Origin: an uncultured Lachnospiraceae bacterium
GTDB lineage: Bacteria > Bacillota > Clostridia > Lachnospirales > Lachnospiraceae
Direction: 5' to 3'
Assembly: GCA_947167155.1 (NCBI GenBank)
Contig: CAMVHB010000003.1
Span: forward strand, 1-64,000
DNA length: 64,000 nucleotides
A program made the translations under genes and the position numbers. Under the pieces are notes generated by a model. That model saw nothing but the letters and a program-made list of their open reading frames with translations. It was not told the DNA's origin and ran no database searches. Shown here one piece after another: positions 50,595-59,515 of the stretch (its first letter is position 1; each line of letters begins with the position of its first letter).

Positions 50595-51662
50595 ATGAAA
50601 AAAGAAGAATTTGTTACCCTTCGGTCGGGAGAGACAGCTTCACTTTACACACTAAAGAACAAAGATATGACAGTTACCGTGACCGATCTCGGTGCGACAG
50701 TCATAGACATAATCTGCCCTGACAAAAACGGTGTCAGGGAAAATGTAAATCTGGGCTACGGAAAGAAGGAGGATTATCTTTTGAACTCCTGCTGCTTCGG
50801 AGCTGTAGTCGGACGTTGTGCCAACAGAATAGGAGGAGCTGCCTTTTCTATCGACGGTGAAAAATATGAGATCGAAAAAAACGACGGGGAGAACAACCTT
50901 CACAGCGGGTCAGAGCGCTGGTATCAAAGACTCTGGAATGCAACGGTTCTTTCCGAAAGCAGCATTTCCTTCTCTCTTGACAGCAAAGATATGGACCAGG
51001 GCTTTCCCGGAAATCTTAGCGCAAATATCACGATATCGCTTCTTGACGACAATACCCTGGTCTTTGATTATTCGGCGATCTCAGACAAGAAGACCATCTT
51101 CAATCCCACCTTCCACGGATATTTCAATCTTTCCGGTGAAGGAAAGGGAGATATACTTTCGCATGAACTTTTGATATACGCTGATGAGCTTACATACGCT
51201 CCGAAGGGCTCTATACCGAATGGTGAGATAAGGAATGTCCACGGCACTCCTATGGACTTTACATCATTCAAGACAATTGGGAAGGATATCGGAGAAGACT
51301 ATGCCCTTTTGAATTTTGCAGGCGGCTATGACCACAATTATATTATGAGAAAGAGCCCGAAGGACAGGGAGATCTCACTTGACGCAAACGGACTTTCCAT
51401 CTTCAAAAACGCAGTGCTCCATGACCCCGCCTCGGGTCGCAGGATGGAGGTATTTTCCGATATGCCGGGGCTTCAGGCCTATTCCGGAAATTTCATAAGA
51501 GATGCATTCGGGCGAAACGGTGAGGCTTATCACTCACATTCGGGTATAGCCCTTGAGACGCAGTTTTATCCGAATGCCGTGAATATACCTTCCTTCCCCC
51601 AGCCTGTGATAGAGAAGGATGAGGAGGTCTTTCACCGGACAGCCTACAGATTTTCGGTCTGA
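50595..51662 (+). CDS. galM: Aldose 1-epimerase (galactose mutarotase)
   Basis: This 355-residue enzyme interconverts alpha and beta aldoses. Key residues are visible: GRCANRIGGA and HSGSE near the N-terminal half, catalytic His in FHGYFNLSGEG and catalytic Glu in ALETQFYPNAVN. The start is ATG 50595 after GGGGAGG; the reading frame is open back to 50391 but that part crosses the promoter and the PBP gene. Its 3' end is seven bases from the convergent AAA gene. Confidence 0.95.
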   Translation: MKKEEFVTLRSGETASLYTLKNKDMTVTVTDLGATVIDIICPDKNGVRENVNLGYGKKEDYLLNSCCFGAVVGRCANRIGGAAFSIDGEKYEIEKNDGENNLHSGSERWYQRLWNATVLSESSISFSLDSKDMDQGFPGNLSANITISLLDDNTLVFDYSAISDKKTIFNPTFHGYFNLSGEGKGDILSHELLIYADELTYAPKGSIPNGEIRNVHGTPMDFTSFKTIGKDIGEDYALLNFAGGYDHNYIMRKSPKDREISLDANGLSIFKNAVLHDPASGRRMEVFSDMPGLQAYSGNFIRDAFGRNGEAYHSHSGIALETQFYPNAVNIPSFPQPVIEKDEEVFHRTAYRFSV

Positions 51663-51669
51663 GGGAGAA

Positions 51670-53139
51670 TCATATATTCTGCTTCACGATATCATCCATC
51701 GAGATCAATATGATATTTTTGATGGCGTTTGCCGCAGTGACGGCGGTATCGTGAAAGCCATTGTTTGAGAAGGCGATGTAGTAATCTACCTCGCCTTTTT
51801 CTCTTACCTTTTTTGTAAGGTCGATAAGCCCCTTCAGGGAAGCCATATCCACGGGCTTGCTTTCCCCGATATAACAGCGTCCGAAGATGAGTGAACTCTT
51901 CTCATCCTCTGTCGTTCCTGAGCAGACAAGGTCAAAGTCGGCGGTCGTCTTCTTTTCGTCGTCGTTCACCCACCAGTTCCCGACAGCGTTCACGGTGACA
52001 GGAAGCCCCGTTCCGCCGCCTTTGACAAACTCCTTACATATCTTCACGAATACCTCCCGGATGAAGGAATCGATCCCGGGCATCACACATTCATCTATGA
52101 ATTCGTCGATCCTCCCGGAATAGATATAATCCATATGAGGCGCTGCAAATCTGTACCAGAAGAGATCAAAGGTATTTACTATGGAGTACCTCGTCTTTCG
52201 CCTGTTGTTCGGCTCTGTGACAGGGTTCTCCTTCACTACGAAATCAAGCGCCATCAGGGTATTCATATAAGGCACTACTATATCCTTCGGTTTCTTCACG
52301 GCAGCGCTTATCTCGTTCACCCTTGAAAGGCCCCCGGCAAGCGTCGTAAGCATCCTGTTGTAATACGACTTCTCCCGAAGATCGATCTCCAGTATATCCT
52401 CCGGAAGAGTTCCGACGGCCTCCTTTGAAAAGAGGAGCGCTTTCACTCCGCGCCTGATCATAGTCTCTATTGAATCCCTGCTGTATTCCTCCGCGAGGAT
52501 CTCAAGTTCCCCCGGAATACCGCCGGAAAGACCGTACAAAAAGACCTGCTCCTCAGTGGACGCGCCCGTCAGAAAGTCCTTCACGGAATAAAAGCTCATG
52601 GGCTTCAAGGTCATCCCGCCAAAATAAGCCTTTGTCCAGCGCCGCGTTCCCTTCTCGCTCTCCATCACCTTGTCCATAGCAAGAAACGAATCGGATGAAA
52701 AGATAATGCTGATCTTCGTCTTATCCCATCTATCCATCACAAAGTCATAGAGTATATCTTCAAAAACGCTGTCGGCACGCATGAGGGAAGGGGCATCATC
52801 TATTACGAGTGTGAATTCCCCTCCATTTGCCTCCTTTTCAACGAGAGTAAGTAATCTTGTAAATCTATCCTTAAGGGATACAGCTTTTTCTTCTCCCTCC
52901 GGAAAGACTCTTTTTTTCGTTGCAGCGAAAAACTCCGCCTCAAGCAATGCCTCCTCATCATCATCCGTTGTCGGATAGGCGCAAAAATAAAGCCCCCTGT
53001 TATCCTTAAGAAATTCCTGCAACAGAGAGGTCTTTCCTATCCCGCGCCTTCCCTTGAGAACAAAAAGCCTCCTCTTGTCAGAGACGCTTTCAGCGAACTC
53101 CCTCAATTTGAACAGTTCTTCAGATCTTCCGATAAACAT
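51670..53139 (-). CDS. P-loop ATPase with C-terminal PD-(D/E)xK-like (DUF234) domain
   Basis: This 489-residue protein is of the archaeal-type ATPase/DUF234 family. It has Walker A GRRGIGKT (30-37), Walker B-like LVIDDAPS (about 113-120), a winged helix (about 285-330, VNEISAAVKKPKDIVVPYM) and a C-terminal domain in which DFDLV and GESKP form a possible PD-(D/E)xK nuclease core. Cellular function is not established for this family; mobile-element or defence roles have been suggested from context. Here it stands alone with its own promoter, in normal chromosomal surroundings. Confidence 0.82.
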   Translation of the reverse strand: MFIGRSEELFKLREFAESVSDKRRLFVLKGRRGIGKTSLLQEFLKDNRGLYFCAYPTTDDDEEALLEAEFFAATKKRVFPEGEEKAVSLKDRFTRLLTLVEKEANGGEFTLVIDDAPSLMRADSVFEDILYDFVMDRWDKTKISIIFSSDSFLAMDKVMESEKGTRRWTKAYFGGMTLKPMSFYSVKDFLTGASTEEQVFLYGLSGGIPGELEILAEEYSRDSIETMIRRGVKALLFSKEAVGTLPEDILEIDLREKSYYNRMLTTLAGGLSRVNEISAAVKKPKDIVVPYMNTLMALDFVVKENPVTEPNNRRKTRYSIVNTFDLFWYRFAAPHMDYIYSGRIDEFIDECVMPGIDSFIREVFVKICKEFVKGGGTGLPVTVNAVGNWWVNDDEKKTTADFDLVCSGTTEDEKSSLIFGRCYIGESKPVDMASLKGLIDLTKKVREKGEVDYYIAFSNNGFHDTAVTAANAIKNIILISMDDIVKQNI

Positions 53140-53183
53140 AAAAAATACGTCCTTCAGCTAAAAAACAATAAGCCCACGGACGC

Positions 53184-53241
53184 AATTGTAATATGTTTCA
53201 ACTAATGATTTCAACCACAATTATTTTGAAAATCTTGTGGT
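53184..53241 (-). promoter_or_regulatory. Promoter of the AAA/DUF234 gene with an overlapping inverted repeat
   Basis: On the minus strand TTGAAA (53208-53213) is followed after 18 bases by TACAAT (53184-53189), a strong promoter. An inverted repeat AACCACAA (53212-53219) / TTGTGGTT (53234-53241) adjoins and touches the -35. It has no T run, so an operator is more likely than a terminator. Confidence 0.5.
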
Positions 53242-53685
53242 TTATTCGCTCTTTTCCTTGACGATCATGAGCTTCACTCCCGACACATCCTTTACAAAGG
53301 CCTTTTCATTCTCCTCAAAGGTAATATCATTGTCAACGGACCTTGCCGTCCACTCCATCCCGTCGAGGCGCACCTTCCCCGTCTCAGCCATATTGTCTAC
53401 CCTCTCGAGCACGAGCACCTCCTTGCCCTTTGTCGCCTCGTAATTCGTCGCCATCTTTTTTGAATTCAGGTATTTGACGGCAAGCGGCCTCGTAAACCAG
53501 AGGAGTACAAAAGTGACTGCGAGAAAGAGGACGATCTGAAGCCAGAGCGGACCGTTTAATAGCGCGACTATGAGCGCTGCGAGAGCTCCGCCCGCAACCC
53601 AGATAGTAGTGAGCCCTACAGTTGCAAGCTCAAATACGAGCATCAGTATCATCAGTACAAGCCAGAAGATATCAAGATAATCCAT
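53242..53685 (-). CDS. NfeD-family membrane protein
   Basis: This 147-residue protein has three or four short transmembrane helices (about 5-27, 29-44, 46-65) and a C-terminal OB-fold (about 85-147, GKVRLDGMEWTARS), the NfeD plan. NfeD proteins partner SPFH/stomatin-like proteins or membrane proteases in membrane microdomains. No floT or stomatin gene is adjacent. It follows the MATE gene by 26 bases and is the last gene of that run. Confidence 0.9.
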   Translation of the reverse strand: MDYLDIFWLVLMILMLVFELATVGLTTIWVAGGALAALIVALLNGPLWLQIVLFLAVTFVLLWFTRPLAVKYLNSKKMATNYEATKGKEVLVLERVDNMAETGKVRLDGMEWTARSVDNDITFEENEKAFVKDVSGVKLMIVKEKSE

Positions 53686-53711
53686 AATACACCACCTTTC
53701 TCAAACGGCAC

Positions 53712-55115
53712 TTAAGCGGCAGGAGTCGCTGACCGGGCCAAAACCTTCTTCCGGCAGTGGAAGTAAGCTGTGAAGAGGAATATGTCTGCAAGCAACCATG
53801 CGGTGGGGCTTGCAAAGCAGGCACCGGGATAGCCGAATATGGGAACTGCGATAAAGGCGACAGCAGCCCGTCCTACCATCTCCATCACACCGGCAAGGAC
53901 CGCAAGTCCCGAAAAGCCCATGCCCTGGATCAGGAACCTTACTATGTTCACAAAGGCAAGGAGTATATAGAAGGCGGAATTGATCGTAAGATAGATCCAC
54001 CCGTATTCCATTACTTCTGCCCTATTGGTGACGCCTGATTCTATGAAGAGTCCTGTAAGCTGTCTTCCGAGGAAAAACAGTATCAAAAAGGCCAGTACAG
54101 AATAGATGATCCCGAGTATGCCTGCATCCTTGAGTCCCGCGTTCAGCCGCTCCCCCTTGTTCGCCCCCACATTCTGACCGCCGTAGGTCGTCATGGTCGC
54201 ACCAAGGGCATCAAAGGGGCAGGAGAAGAATACCGTGACGCGGATCGCTGCCGTATTCGCGGCAACTATCACGGATCCAAGCGAGTTTACTGCGGTCTGG
54301 AGTATTACAGAGCCTATGGCAGTGATCGAATACTGGAGCCCCATTGGAAGACCGGCGGAGAGAAGGACCTTGAAATAGCCGCGTCTCTTTTTGGTATCCT
54401 TTCCCTTTTCAACGTGAAGATAGGGAACCCTCTTTTTGATATAGATTACACAAAGTATGCCGGACACGGCCTGCGAGATCACGGTGGCAAGAGCGGCGCC
54501 TACGACTCCCATTCCGAAGAAAATGATGAAGATGAGATCGAGCGCAATATTGATCCCTGAAGCTATTACCAGGAAAACTACCGGTGCCTTCGAATCCCCG
54601 AGAGCCCTGATGGCAGACGAGGTGTAATTATACAGATAGATCACCGGGATCCCGAGAAAGATCGTGAATATATAGGAAAACGCGTAATCAAAGATATTCT
54701 CCGGCGTATTCATGGCAATAAGGATCGCCTTTGACAACAGGCACACCACCACTGTCATCACGACTGCAAAGACAGCGGTAAGGATCGCGCCATGATAATA
54801 AAAGCTCTTTACACCTTTGTAATCCTTCGCACCGAAACGCTGTGAGATGGGGATCGCAAAACCGTTCGCGACTCCCATGCAAAAGCCGATGATCATGAAA
54901 TTGATCGAGCCTGTGGAGCCCACTCCCGCAAGAGCGTCAACACCCAGAAAGCGCCCGACTATCAGAGTATCCACGAGACTGTAGAACTGCTGGAAGAGCA
55001 TTCCTCCGAGAAGGGGCACAGCAAAAGAAAGAATCAGCTTCATGGGCGATCCCGTCGTCATATCGCTTACAGCCCCCTTTTTCAGGGCTTTGGTCGAAAC
55101 CTCATTTTCCTTCAT
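53712..55115 (-). CDS. MATE-family efflux transporter
   Basis: This 467-residue membrane protein has twelve predicted helices in two homologous halves and expels drugs or metabolites in exchange for Na+ or H+. The N-terminal half shows the MATE pattern PLLGGMLFQQFYSLVDTLIVG, with GSTGSINFMI after it. The ATG at 55115 follows GAGGCGG by about eight bases; a TTG one codon earlier is possible. It lies 16 bases after the DUF1846 gene, so it may export a product of the upstream ligase-decarboxylase genes, though that is inference. Confidence 0.94.
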   Translation of the reverse strand: MKENEVSTKALKKGAVSDMTTGSPMKLILSFAVPLLGGMLFQQFYSLVDTLIVGRFLGVDALAGVGSTGSINFMIIGFCMGVANGFAIPISQRFGAKDYKGVKSFYYHGAILTAVFAVVMTVVVCLLSKAILIAMNTPENIFDYAFSYIFTIFLGIPVIYLYNYTSSAIRALGDSKAPVVFLVIASGINIALDLIFIIFFGMGVVGAALATVISQAVSGILCVIYIKKRVPYLHVEKGKDTKKRRGYFKVLLSAGLPMGLQYSITAIGSVILQTAVNSLGSVIVAANTAAIRVTVFFSCPFDALGATMTTYGGQNVGANKGERLNAGLKDAGILGIIYSVLAFLILFFLGRQLTGLFIESGVTNRAEVMEYGWIYLTINSAFYILLAFVNIVRFLIQGMGFSGLAVLAGVMEMVGRAAVAFIAVPIFGYPGACFASPTAWLLADIFLFTAYFHCRKKVLARSATPAA

Positions 55116-55131
55116 CAAAAAATCCGCCTCA

Positions 55132-56616
55132 TTATTTGTGATATAGCTTTCTGGTCTCGTACTGCGCCTCGCAGGTCATATTGATGCCGAGATTTTTCAG
55201 CACATTCGAATCCACCGTTGAAAGGATGACCGAGGAATGTGCCTCAAGTCCCGAAAGCTGCGGGACACAGTCAAGTGCTCTTTTCGCGTTCTCGTTGTTT
55301 ACGGCCGTGACAGAGAGCGCTATCAATATCTCGTTCAGATGCAGAAGAGGAGACTTGTCATGCAGGCATTCCCTCTTCATGTTCATCATGGGCTCGATGA
55401 AATCAGGGGGTATGAGTTCCACCTCATCATCTATTCCCGCGAATTCCTTGAGAGCATTAAGGAGCAGGGCACTTGTGGCACCAAGCAGTCTCGATGTCTT
55501 TCCGGTAAGGAGCCTTTTGTCCGGAAGCTCAAGCGCTGCTGCAGGACCGCCCGTCTGCTGTGCTTTGATATTCGCCGCAGCCACCACAGGCCTGTCAGCT
55601 ACTGATATGCCTGCCTTTTTCATCAGAAGTTCTATGGTCTTCACCGGACCGTCGCCGGCATTCCCTTTTCTGTATTCGCATTGGGCTGCGTAATAGCGTC
55701 TGATTATCTCCTGGCAGGCTTCAGCGCGGACAGCCTCATCATCCACTATACACTTTCCCGCCATATTGACTCCCATGTCGGTGGGCGATTTGTAGGGCGA
55801 GACTCCCTGAATCTTTTCAAAAATGGCATTGAGTACAGGGAACACCTCTATGTCACGGTTGTAATTCACCGTGGTCTCACCATAGGCCTCAAGATGGAAG
55901 GGGTCGATCATATTCACATCGGAAAGGTCCGCTGTAGCTGCCTCATAGGCAAGGTTTACGGGATGGTTCAGCGGAAGGTTCCAGATGGGGAAGGTCTCAA
56001 ACTTCGCGTAGCCTGCTTTCACGCCCCTCTTGTTCTCGTGATAGAGCTGGGAAAGGCATGTCGCCATCTTTCCGCTGCCGGGTCCCGGGGCAGTGATCAC
56101 TACAAGGGGATGCGTAGTCTCAATATAATCATTTCTCCCGAAACCCTCATCCGACACTATGAGAGCTATATCCGAAGGATAATCGGGAATGGGATAATGC
56201 CTGTAGCATTTGAGCCCGAGTGCCTTCAGCTTCTTTTCGTATGCTATGGCAGAAGGCTGCCCGGAAAACTGGGTGAGGACGACCGCACTCACGAACAGTC
56301 CTTCCTGCGTGAATGCATCCACAAGCCGGAGGAGATCCATATCGTATGTGATCCCCAGGTCGCCTCTGACCTTGTTCTTTTCAATATCTCCGGCATTAAT
56401 CGCCATTACTATCTCCGCCTGATCCTTCAGCTCCTTCAGCATATGGATCTTACTGTCGGGATGGAAGCCCGGGAGCACTCGGGAAGCATGGAAGTCGTCG
56501 AAAAGCTTTCCTCCGAACTCAAGATAAAGTTTTCCTCCGAACTCTCCTATCCGCTTCCTGATCTGCTCGCTCTGCATCTTGAGATACATATCATTGTCAA
56601 AGCCGCTCTTTTGCAT
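55132..56616 (-). CDS. DUF1846 family protein
   Basis: This 494-residue cytoplasmic protein matches DUF1846, widespread in Firmicutes with no settled function. Conserved stretches include RIGEFGGKLYLEFGGKLFDD, AINAGDIEKNKVRGD and a P-loop-like GPGSGK (about 182-187). The fold has been described as having a nucleotide-binding-like core. The start is ATG 56616 with GAGGT upstream; a GTG at 56631 extends it by five residues. It lies 27 bases after the MBOAT gene. Confidence 0.92.
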   Translation of the reverse strand: MQKSGFDNDMYLKMQSEQIRKRIGEFGGKLYLEFGGKLFDDFHASRVLPGFHPDSKIHMLKELKDQAEIVMAINAGDIEKNKVRGDLGITYDMDLLRLVDAFTQEGLFVSAVVLTQFSGQPSAIAYEKKLKALGLKCYRHYPIPDYPSDIALIVSDEGFGRNDYIETTHPLVVITAPGPGSGKMATCLSQLYHENKRGVKAGYAKFETFPIWNLPLNHPVNLAYEAATADLSDVNMIDPFHLEAYGETTVNYNRDIEVFPVLNAIFEKIQGVSPYKSPTDMGVNMAGKCIVDDEAVRAEACQEIIRRYYAAQCEYRKGNAGDGPVKTIELLMKKAGISVADRPVVAAANIKAQQTGGPAAALELPDKRLLTGKTSRLLGATSALLLNALKEFAGIDDEVELIPPDFIEPMMNMKRECLHDKSPLLHLNEILIALSVTAVNNENAKRALDCVPQLSGLEAHSSVILSTVDSNVLKNLGINMTCEAQYETRKLYHK

Positions 56617-56643
56617 CAGTTCATACCTCACATCATAATATTG

Positions 56644-58104
56644 TCAGAACCCTGCATAGATCAGCGCCACATCACCGTAGCCGTCTCCGTAAGCGCCGAA
56701 TATTATCACGGAAAAGATGAGCGCATAGCAGATCGCCCACTTCGCCGGAGTCTTCATAGTGAAGAGTTTTTCAACATCGAATCTGTTCTTTTCCTTCAGA
56801 AGGTCGATAAGAAATACCACAAAAAGTCCTACGCCGATGGCGAGATAATCCATGGCATCGATCCGAAGATCAAGGAAGGCCTGGGCCGATACGCCGTCAA
56901 AGAAGCCGCCCTTGAATATGCTTCCTATCATCGAAAGACCTTCCGAGAGATTGTTCGCTCTGAAGATGGTCTCTCCGATGAAGATCAATGCAAGGACCTT
57001 TACTGTTCTTATCGCAATGTACCAGGGCGCCTTGACATTCACATGGATCTTCTTCATCAGCTTGTGCCAGGGCTGCTTCGTCGAGGTCTCAAACAGGATG
57101 AGCACGAAATAATACATCCCGTAAAAGATGAAATTGTCACCGCTCCCGTGCCAGATACCGTTACAGAGCCAGACCGGGAAGAGACAAAGAATGGAGACAA
57201 CGAAATTCGTAAACCACCTTCCGAACCTCTTTCTTCCGAAGACCATCCATTTTTTTACAACTCCGGAAACCGATATGGGATAGAAGATATATTCCCTGAA
57301 CCAGGCGCCGAGCGAGATATGCCAGCGCTTCCAGAAGTCCGACGCATCCTCCGAAAAGAAGGGCTGTCGGAAGTTCTCAGGAAGCTTGATCCCAAAGCAC
57401 CAACCGGAGCCTACGACTATATCCATTACTCCGGAGAATTCCAGATAGAGCTGGAAGGTATACATGATCGCACCGCATACGATCATGAAGCCGTGGTAAT
57501 TCTGATAATTGTCAAATATCGTACCTACAGCAACTGACAGCCGGTCAGCGATCACCAGCTTTTTGAAAAGCCCCCAGGCTATCCGGACCGCGCCCTTTTC
57601 AATATTGATGAGGGAGATGTTTTCAAATTTGAAAAGCGTCTCCCTGATCTCGGGCTGCCGGAGTATGGGACCCTCAACTATGACAGGGAAAAAGGTGAGG
57701 AAGAGAGCTGTATGCTCAAGCTTTTCATTGGTCTCGGTCCTTTTCCAGTAAACATCCAGAAGATAGCCTGCTGCCGCCATGGTATAGAACGAGATACCGA
57801 TCGGAGCGGTGAGCCCCAGCGGAAAATATTTGAAGCAGGCAAGTGCTCCAAAGAGCAGTATAAATGGCACAAAGAAAAAGACCTTCTTTTTCTTCTTTTC
57901 AATGAGCTTCGCCGCGAAATGGGTGACAAAGATCGTAATGATCGGAACGAGCACCAGAAACTGGCTCAGCACAAAGAAATAAAAAAGGCTTAGCAGAGTA
58001 AGTACCTTTCCTCTGAACCTTCTCGGAGTAAGGGCGTATATAATGATCGAAACGGGGAGAAAGATGAAGCAATAGAATGCCCCCGAATACATTTTCCCGC
58101 CCAT
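56644..58104 (-). CDS. MBOAT-family O-acyltransferase (DltB/AlgI-like)
   Basis: This 486-residue membrane protein has about ten helices and the MBOAT signature: ENFRQPFFSEDASDFWKRWHISLG (conserved W-H at 261-262, quoted here in pieces) and the catalytic H319 in IWHGSG. Such proteins pass an acyl or aminoacyl group from a carrier protein across the membrane to a polymer. It overlaps the carrier protein gene by one base (TGATG), with AAGAAGG just before the start. In dlt operons DltB takes D-alanine from DltC, so the arrangement here is closely parallel. Confidence 0.93.
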   Translation of the reverse strand: MGGKMYSGAFYCFIFLPVSIIIYALTPRRFRGKVLTLLSLFYFFVLSQFLVLVPIITIFVTHFAAKLIEKKKKKVFFFVPFILLFGALACFKYFPLGLTAPIGISFYTMAAAGYLLDVYWKRTETNEKLEHTALFLTFFPVIVEGPILRQPEIRETLFKFENISLINIEKGAVRIAWGLFKKLVIADRLSVAVGTIFDNYQNYHGFMIVCGAIMYTFQLYLEFSGVMDIVVGSGWCFGIKLPENFRQPFFSEDASDFWKRWHISLGAWFREYIFYPISVSGVVKKWMVFGRKRFGRWFTNFVVSILCLFPVWLCNGIWHGSGDNFIFYGMYYFVLILFETSTKQPWHKLMKKIHVNVKAPWYIAIRTVKVLALIFIGETIFRANNLSEGLSMIGSIFKGGFFDGVSAQAFLDLRIDAMDYLAIGVGLFVVFLIDLLKEKNRFDVEKLFTMKTPAKWAICYALIFSVIIFGAYGDGYGDVALIYAGF

Positions 58105-58331
58105 CAGGCCTTCTTTCTTTCGATCATCTGAAGCATAGCATCCACTGAATTGAAGTTTTCGGGAAGCATATCGGTGGGCGTGATCTTCACGTCAAACTCT
58201 GCCTCTATCTCCGCGACGATCGTTATGAGACCGAAAGAATCGATGAGGTGATCATCTATGAGTGCTGTTTCTTCCTCATACTCAACACCATCATTTACAT
58301 TGTTAAGGATCTCAAGCAGTTTTTCTCTCAT
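58104..58331 (-). CDS. Acyl/aminoacyl carrier protein (DltC-like)
   Basis: This 75-residue four-helix carrier has the phosphopantetheine site at S32 in LIDSFGL, the equivalent of DSL in acyl carrier proteins. The start is ATG 58331, eight bases after AAGGAG; a TTG two codons earlier is the alternative. It is adjacent to the decarboxylase gene (two-base gap) and overlaps the MBOAT gene. It should hold the amino acid activated by the ligase at 59496-61019. Confidence 0.92.
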   Translation of the reverse strand: MREKLLEILNNVNDGVEYEEETALIDDHLIDSFGLITIVAEIEAEFDVKITPTDMLPENFNSVDAMLQMIERKKA

Positions 58332-58333
58332 TA

Positions 58334-59515
58334 TCAATTCTCCTTCCTGCGTTCCATATGAAAATCTGTTGTTTCTCTCATCTCACGGGCAAGAGACAAT
58401 TCTCCTCCCGAAAGTATGTATACCGCCGGAAGCTCATGACTCAAAAACAATGCCATGCCCTCGTCCGCGGAATACGCGCCTGCCTTTTCAAATATGAGCC
58501 TGTCTCCTATCCTGATATCGGAAAGCGGGACGTTTCTTACCATCACATCATTTATGGTGCAGAGGATCCCGGCTATGGACCAGGTCTTTTCCTCTCCCTG
58601 CCTTGCGGGAACCTGCGTGATGCAGGGAATGCTCATTCCGCCTATCTGTCCGTCATACTGGAGCTGATGTATCCCTCCGTCCGTCAGAAGATAATTCACT
58701 CCTTCATTGCTCTTCTCGTCCATGACCTCGGTCACATAAAAGCCTGTTTCCGCGGAGAGAAACCTCCCGAGCTCTATCGTAACGGGAGCGGTTTCAGACG
58801 CTTCACAAACCGCGTTTTCAAAAATCTCCCACTCCTCATCACTTATCGTCTGCCTTTTGTCATGTACGAAATAACTTACGAAAAGCCCGGGACCGTACTC
58901 GATCCTCTCTATCGGGACAGCATATTTAACTTTCAGTTCCTGCACAAAAGAGGCGACAGCCGAAAGCTCTTCGGCCATCTTTTTGAAATTATTCTTCTGA
59001 GTGCCGGGGAAATAATGGATGCCGGCTATCTTTACGAAGGGATCCTTTCCTTCGGACGCTATTCTTTCAATGACCTCCCTCTCCATCCCGAACTTGTTCC
59101 CGGAGGTGAGTCGGGGATAGACAAGTACAGTCCTCTTTGCCTCATGCGCGAGCTGCCGAAGAAGAAGGAACTGGTGATATGACTCCGCCGTAAAGACGGG
59201 AAGGACCTCGTTTTCCTCGAATATCCTTTTTGTCTCTTCAGGCTTTTTGATAACTCCTGAGATAAACATCTTTTCCGGCCGGACACCGCATTCCTTCGCG
59301 ATCAGGTATTCACCGAAGGAGCAGATCTCAAACCTGTCCACATGGGGCTTCATCCCGTTTATAAGAAACGGATTTGCCTTAATCGCAAAGCACACTTCAG
59401 CCGAAGAAGGAAGGTGCTTGCGAAGGGCAGTGACCTTGTCTGAAAGCCCGTCGGTATCATATATGTAAAAGGGCGTCTTATATCTTTCAGCTGCTTCAAA
59501 AACCTGCTTTTTCAT
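58334..59515 (-). CDS. Type III PLP-dependent amino acid decarboxylase (LysA/BtrK-like)
   Basis: This 393-residue enzyme has an alanine-racemase-like barrel and C-terminal beta domain. The PLP lysine is K46 in FAIKANP, the glycine-rich phosphate site follows (IEYGPGL), E248-x-G-R251 is present, and the decarboxylase Cys is C319 in ILCTINDV with D323 and the following GAY. Relatives decarboxylate diaminopimelate, ornithine or carrier-bound glutamate (BtrK). It overlaps the ligase gene by 20 bases and abuts the carrier protein gene, so its substrate is probably the carrier-bound amino acid. Amino acid identity not determinable. Confidence 0.88.
   Translation of the reverse strand: MKKQVFEAAERYKTPFYIYDTDGLSDKVTALRKHLPSSAEVCFAIKANPFLINGMKPHVDRFEICSFGEYLIAKECGVRPEKMFISGVIKKPEETKRIFEENEVLPVFTAESYHQFLLLRQLAHEAKRTVLVYPRLTSGNKFGMEREVIERIASEGKDPFVKIAGIHYFPGTQKNNFKKMAEELSAVASFVQELKVKYAVPIERIEYGPGLFVSYFVHDKRQTISDEEWEIFENAVCEASETAPVTIELGRFLSAETGFYVTEVMDEKSNEGVNYLLTDGGIHQLQYDGQIGGMSIPCITQVPARQGEEKTWSIAGILCTINDVMVRNVPLSDIRIGDRLIFEKAGAYSADEGMALFLSHELPAVYILSGGELSLAREMRETTDFHMERRKEN

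Noticed and set aside
55681..57537. Long plus-strand open frame (618 codons)
   Set aside because: It lies opposite DUF1846 and MBOAT genes, has no ribosome site and a composition typical of a shadow frame.
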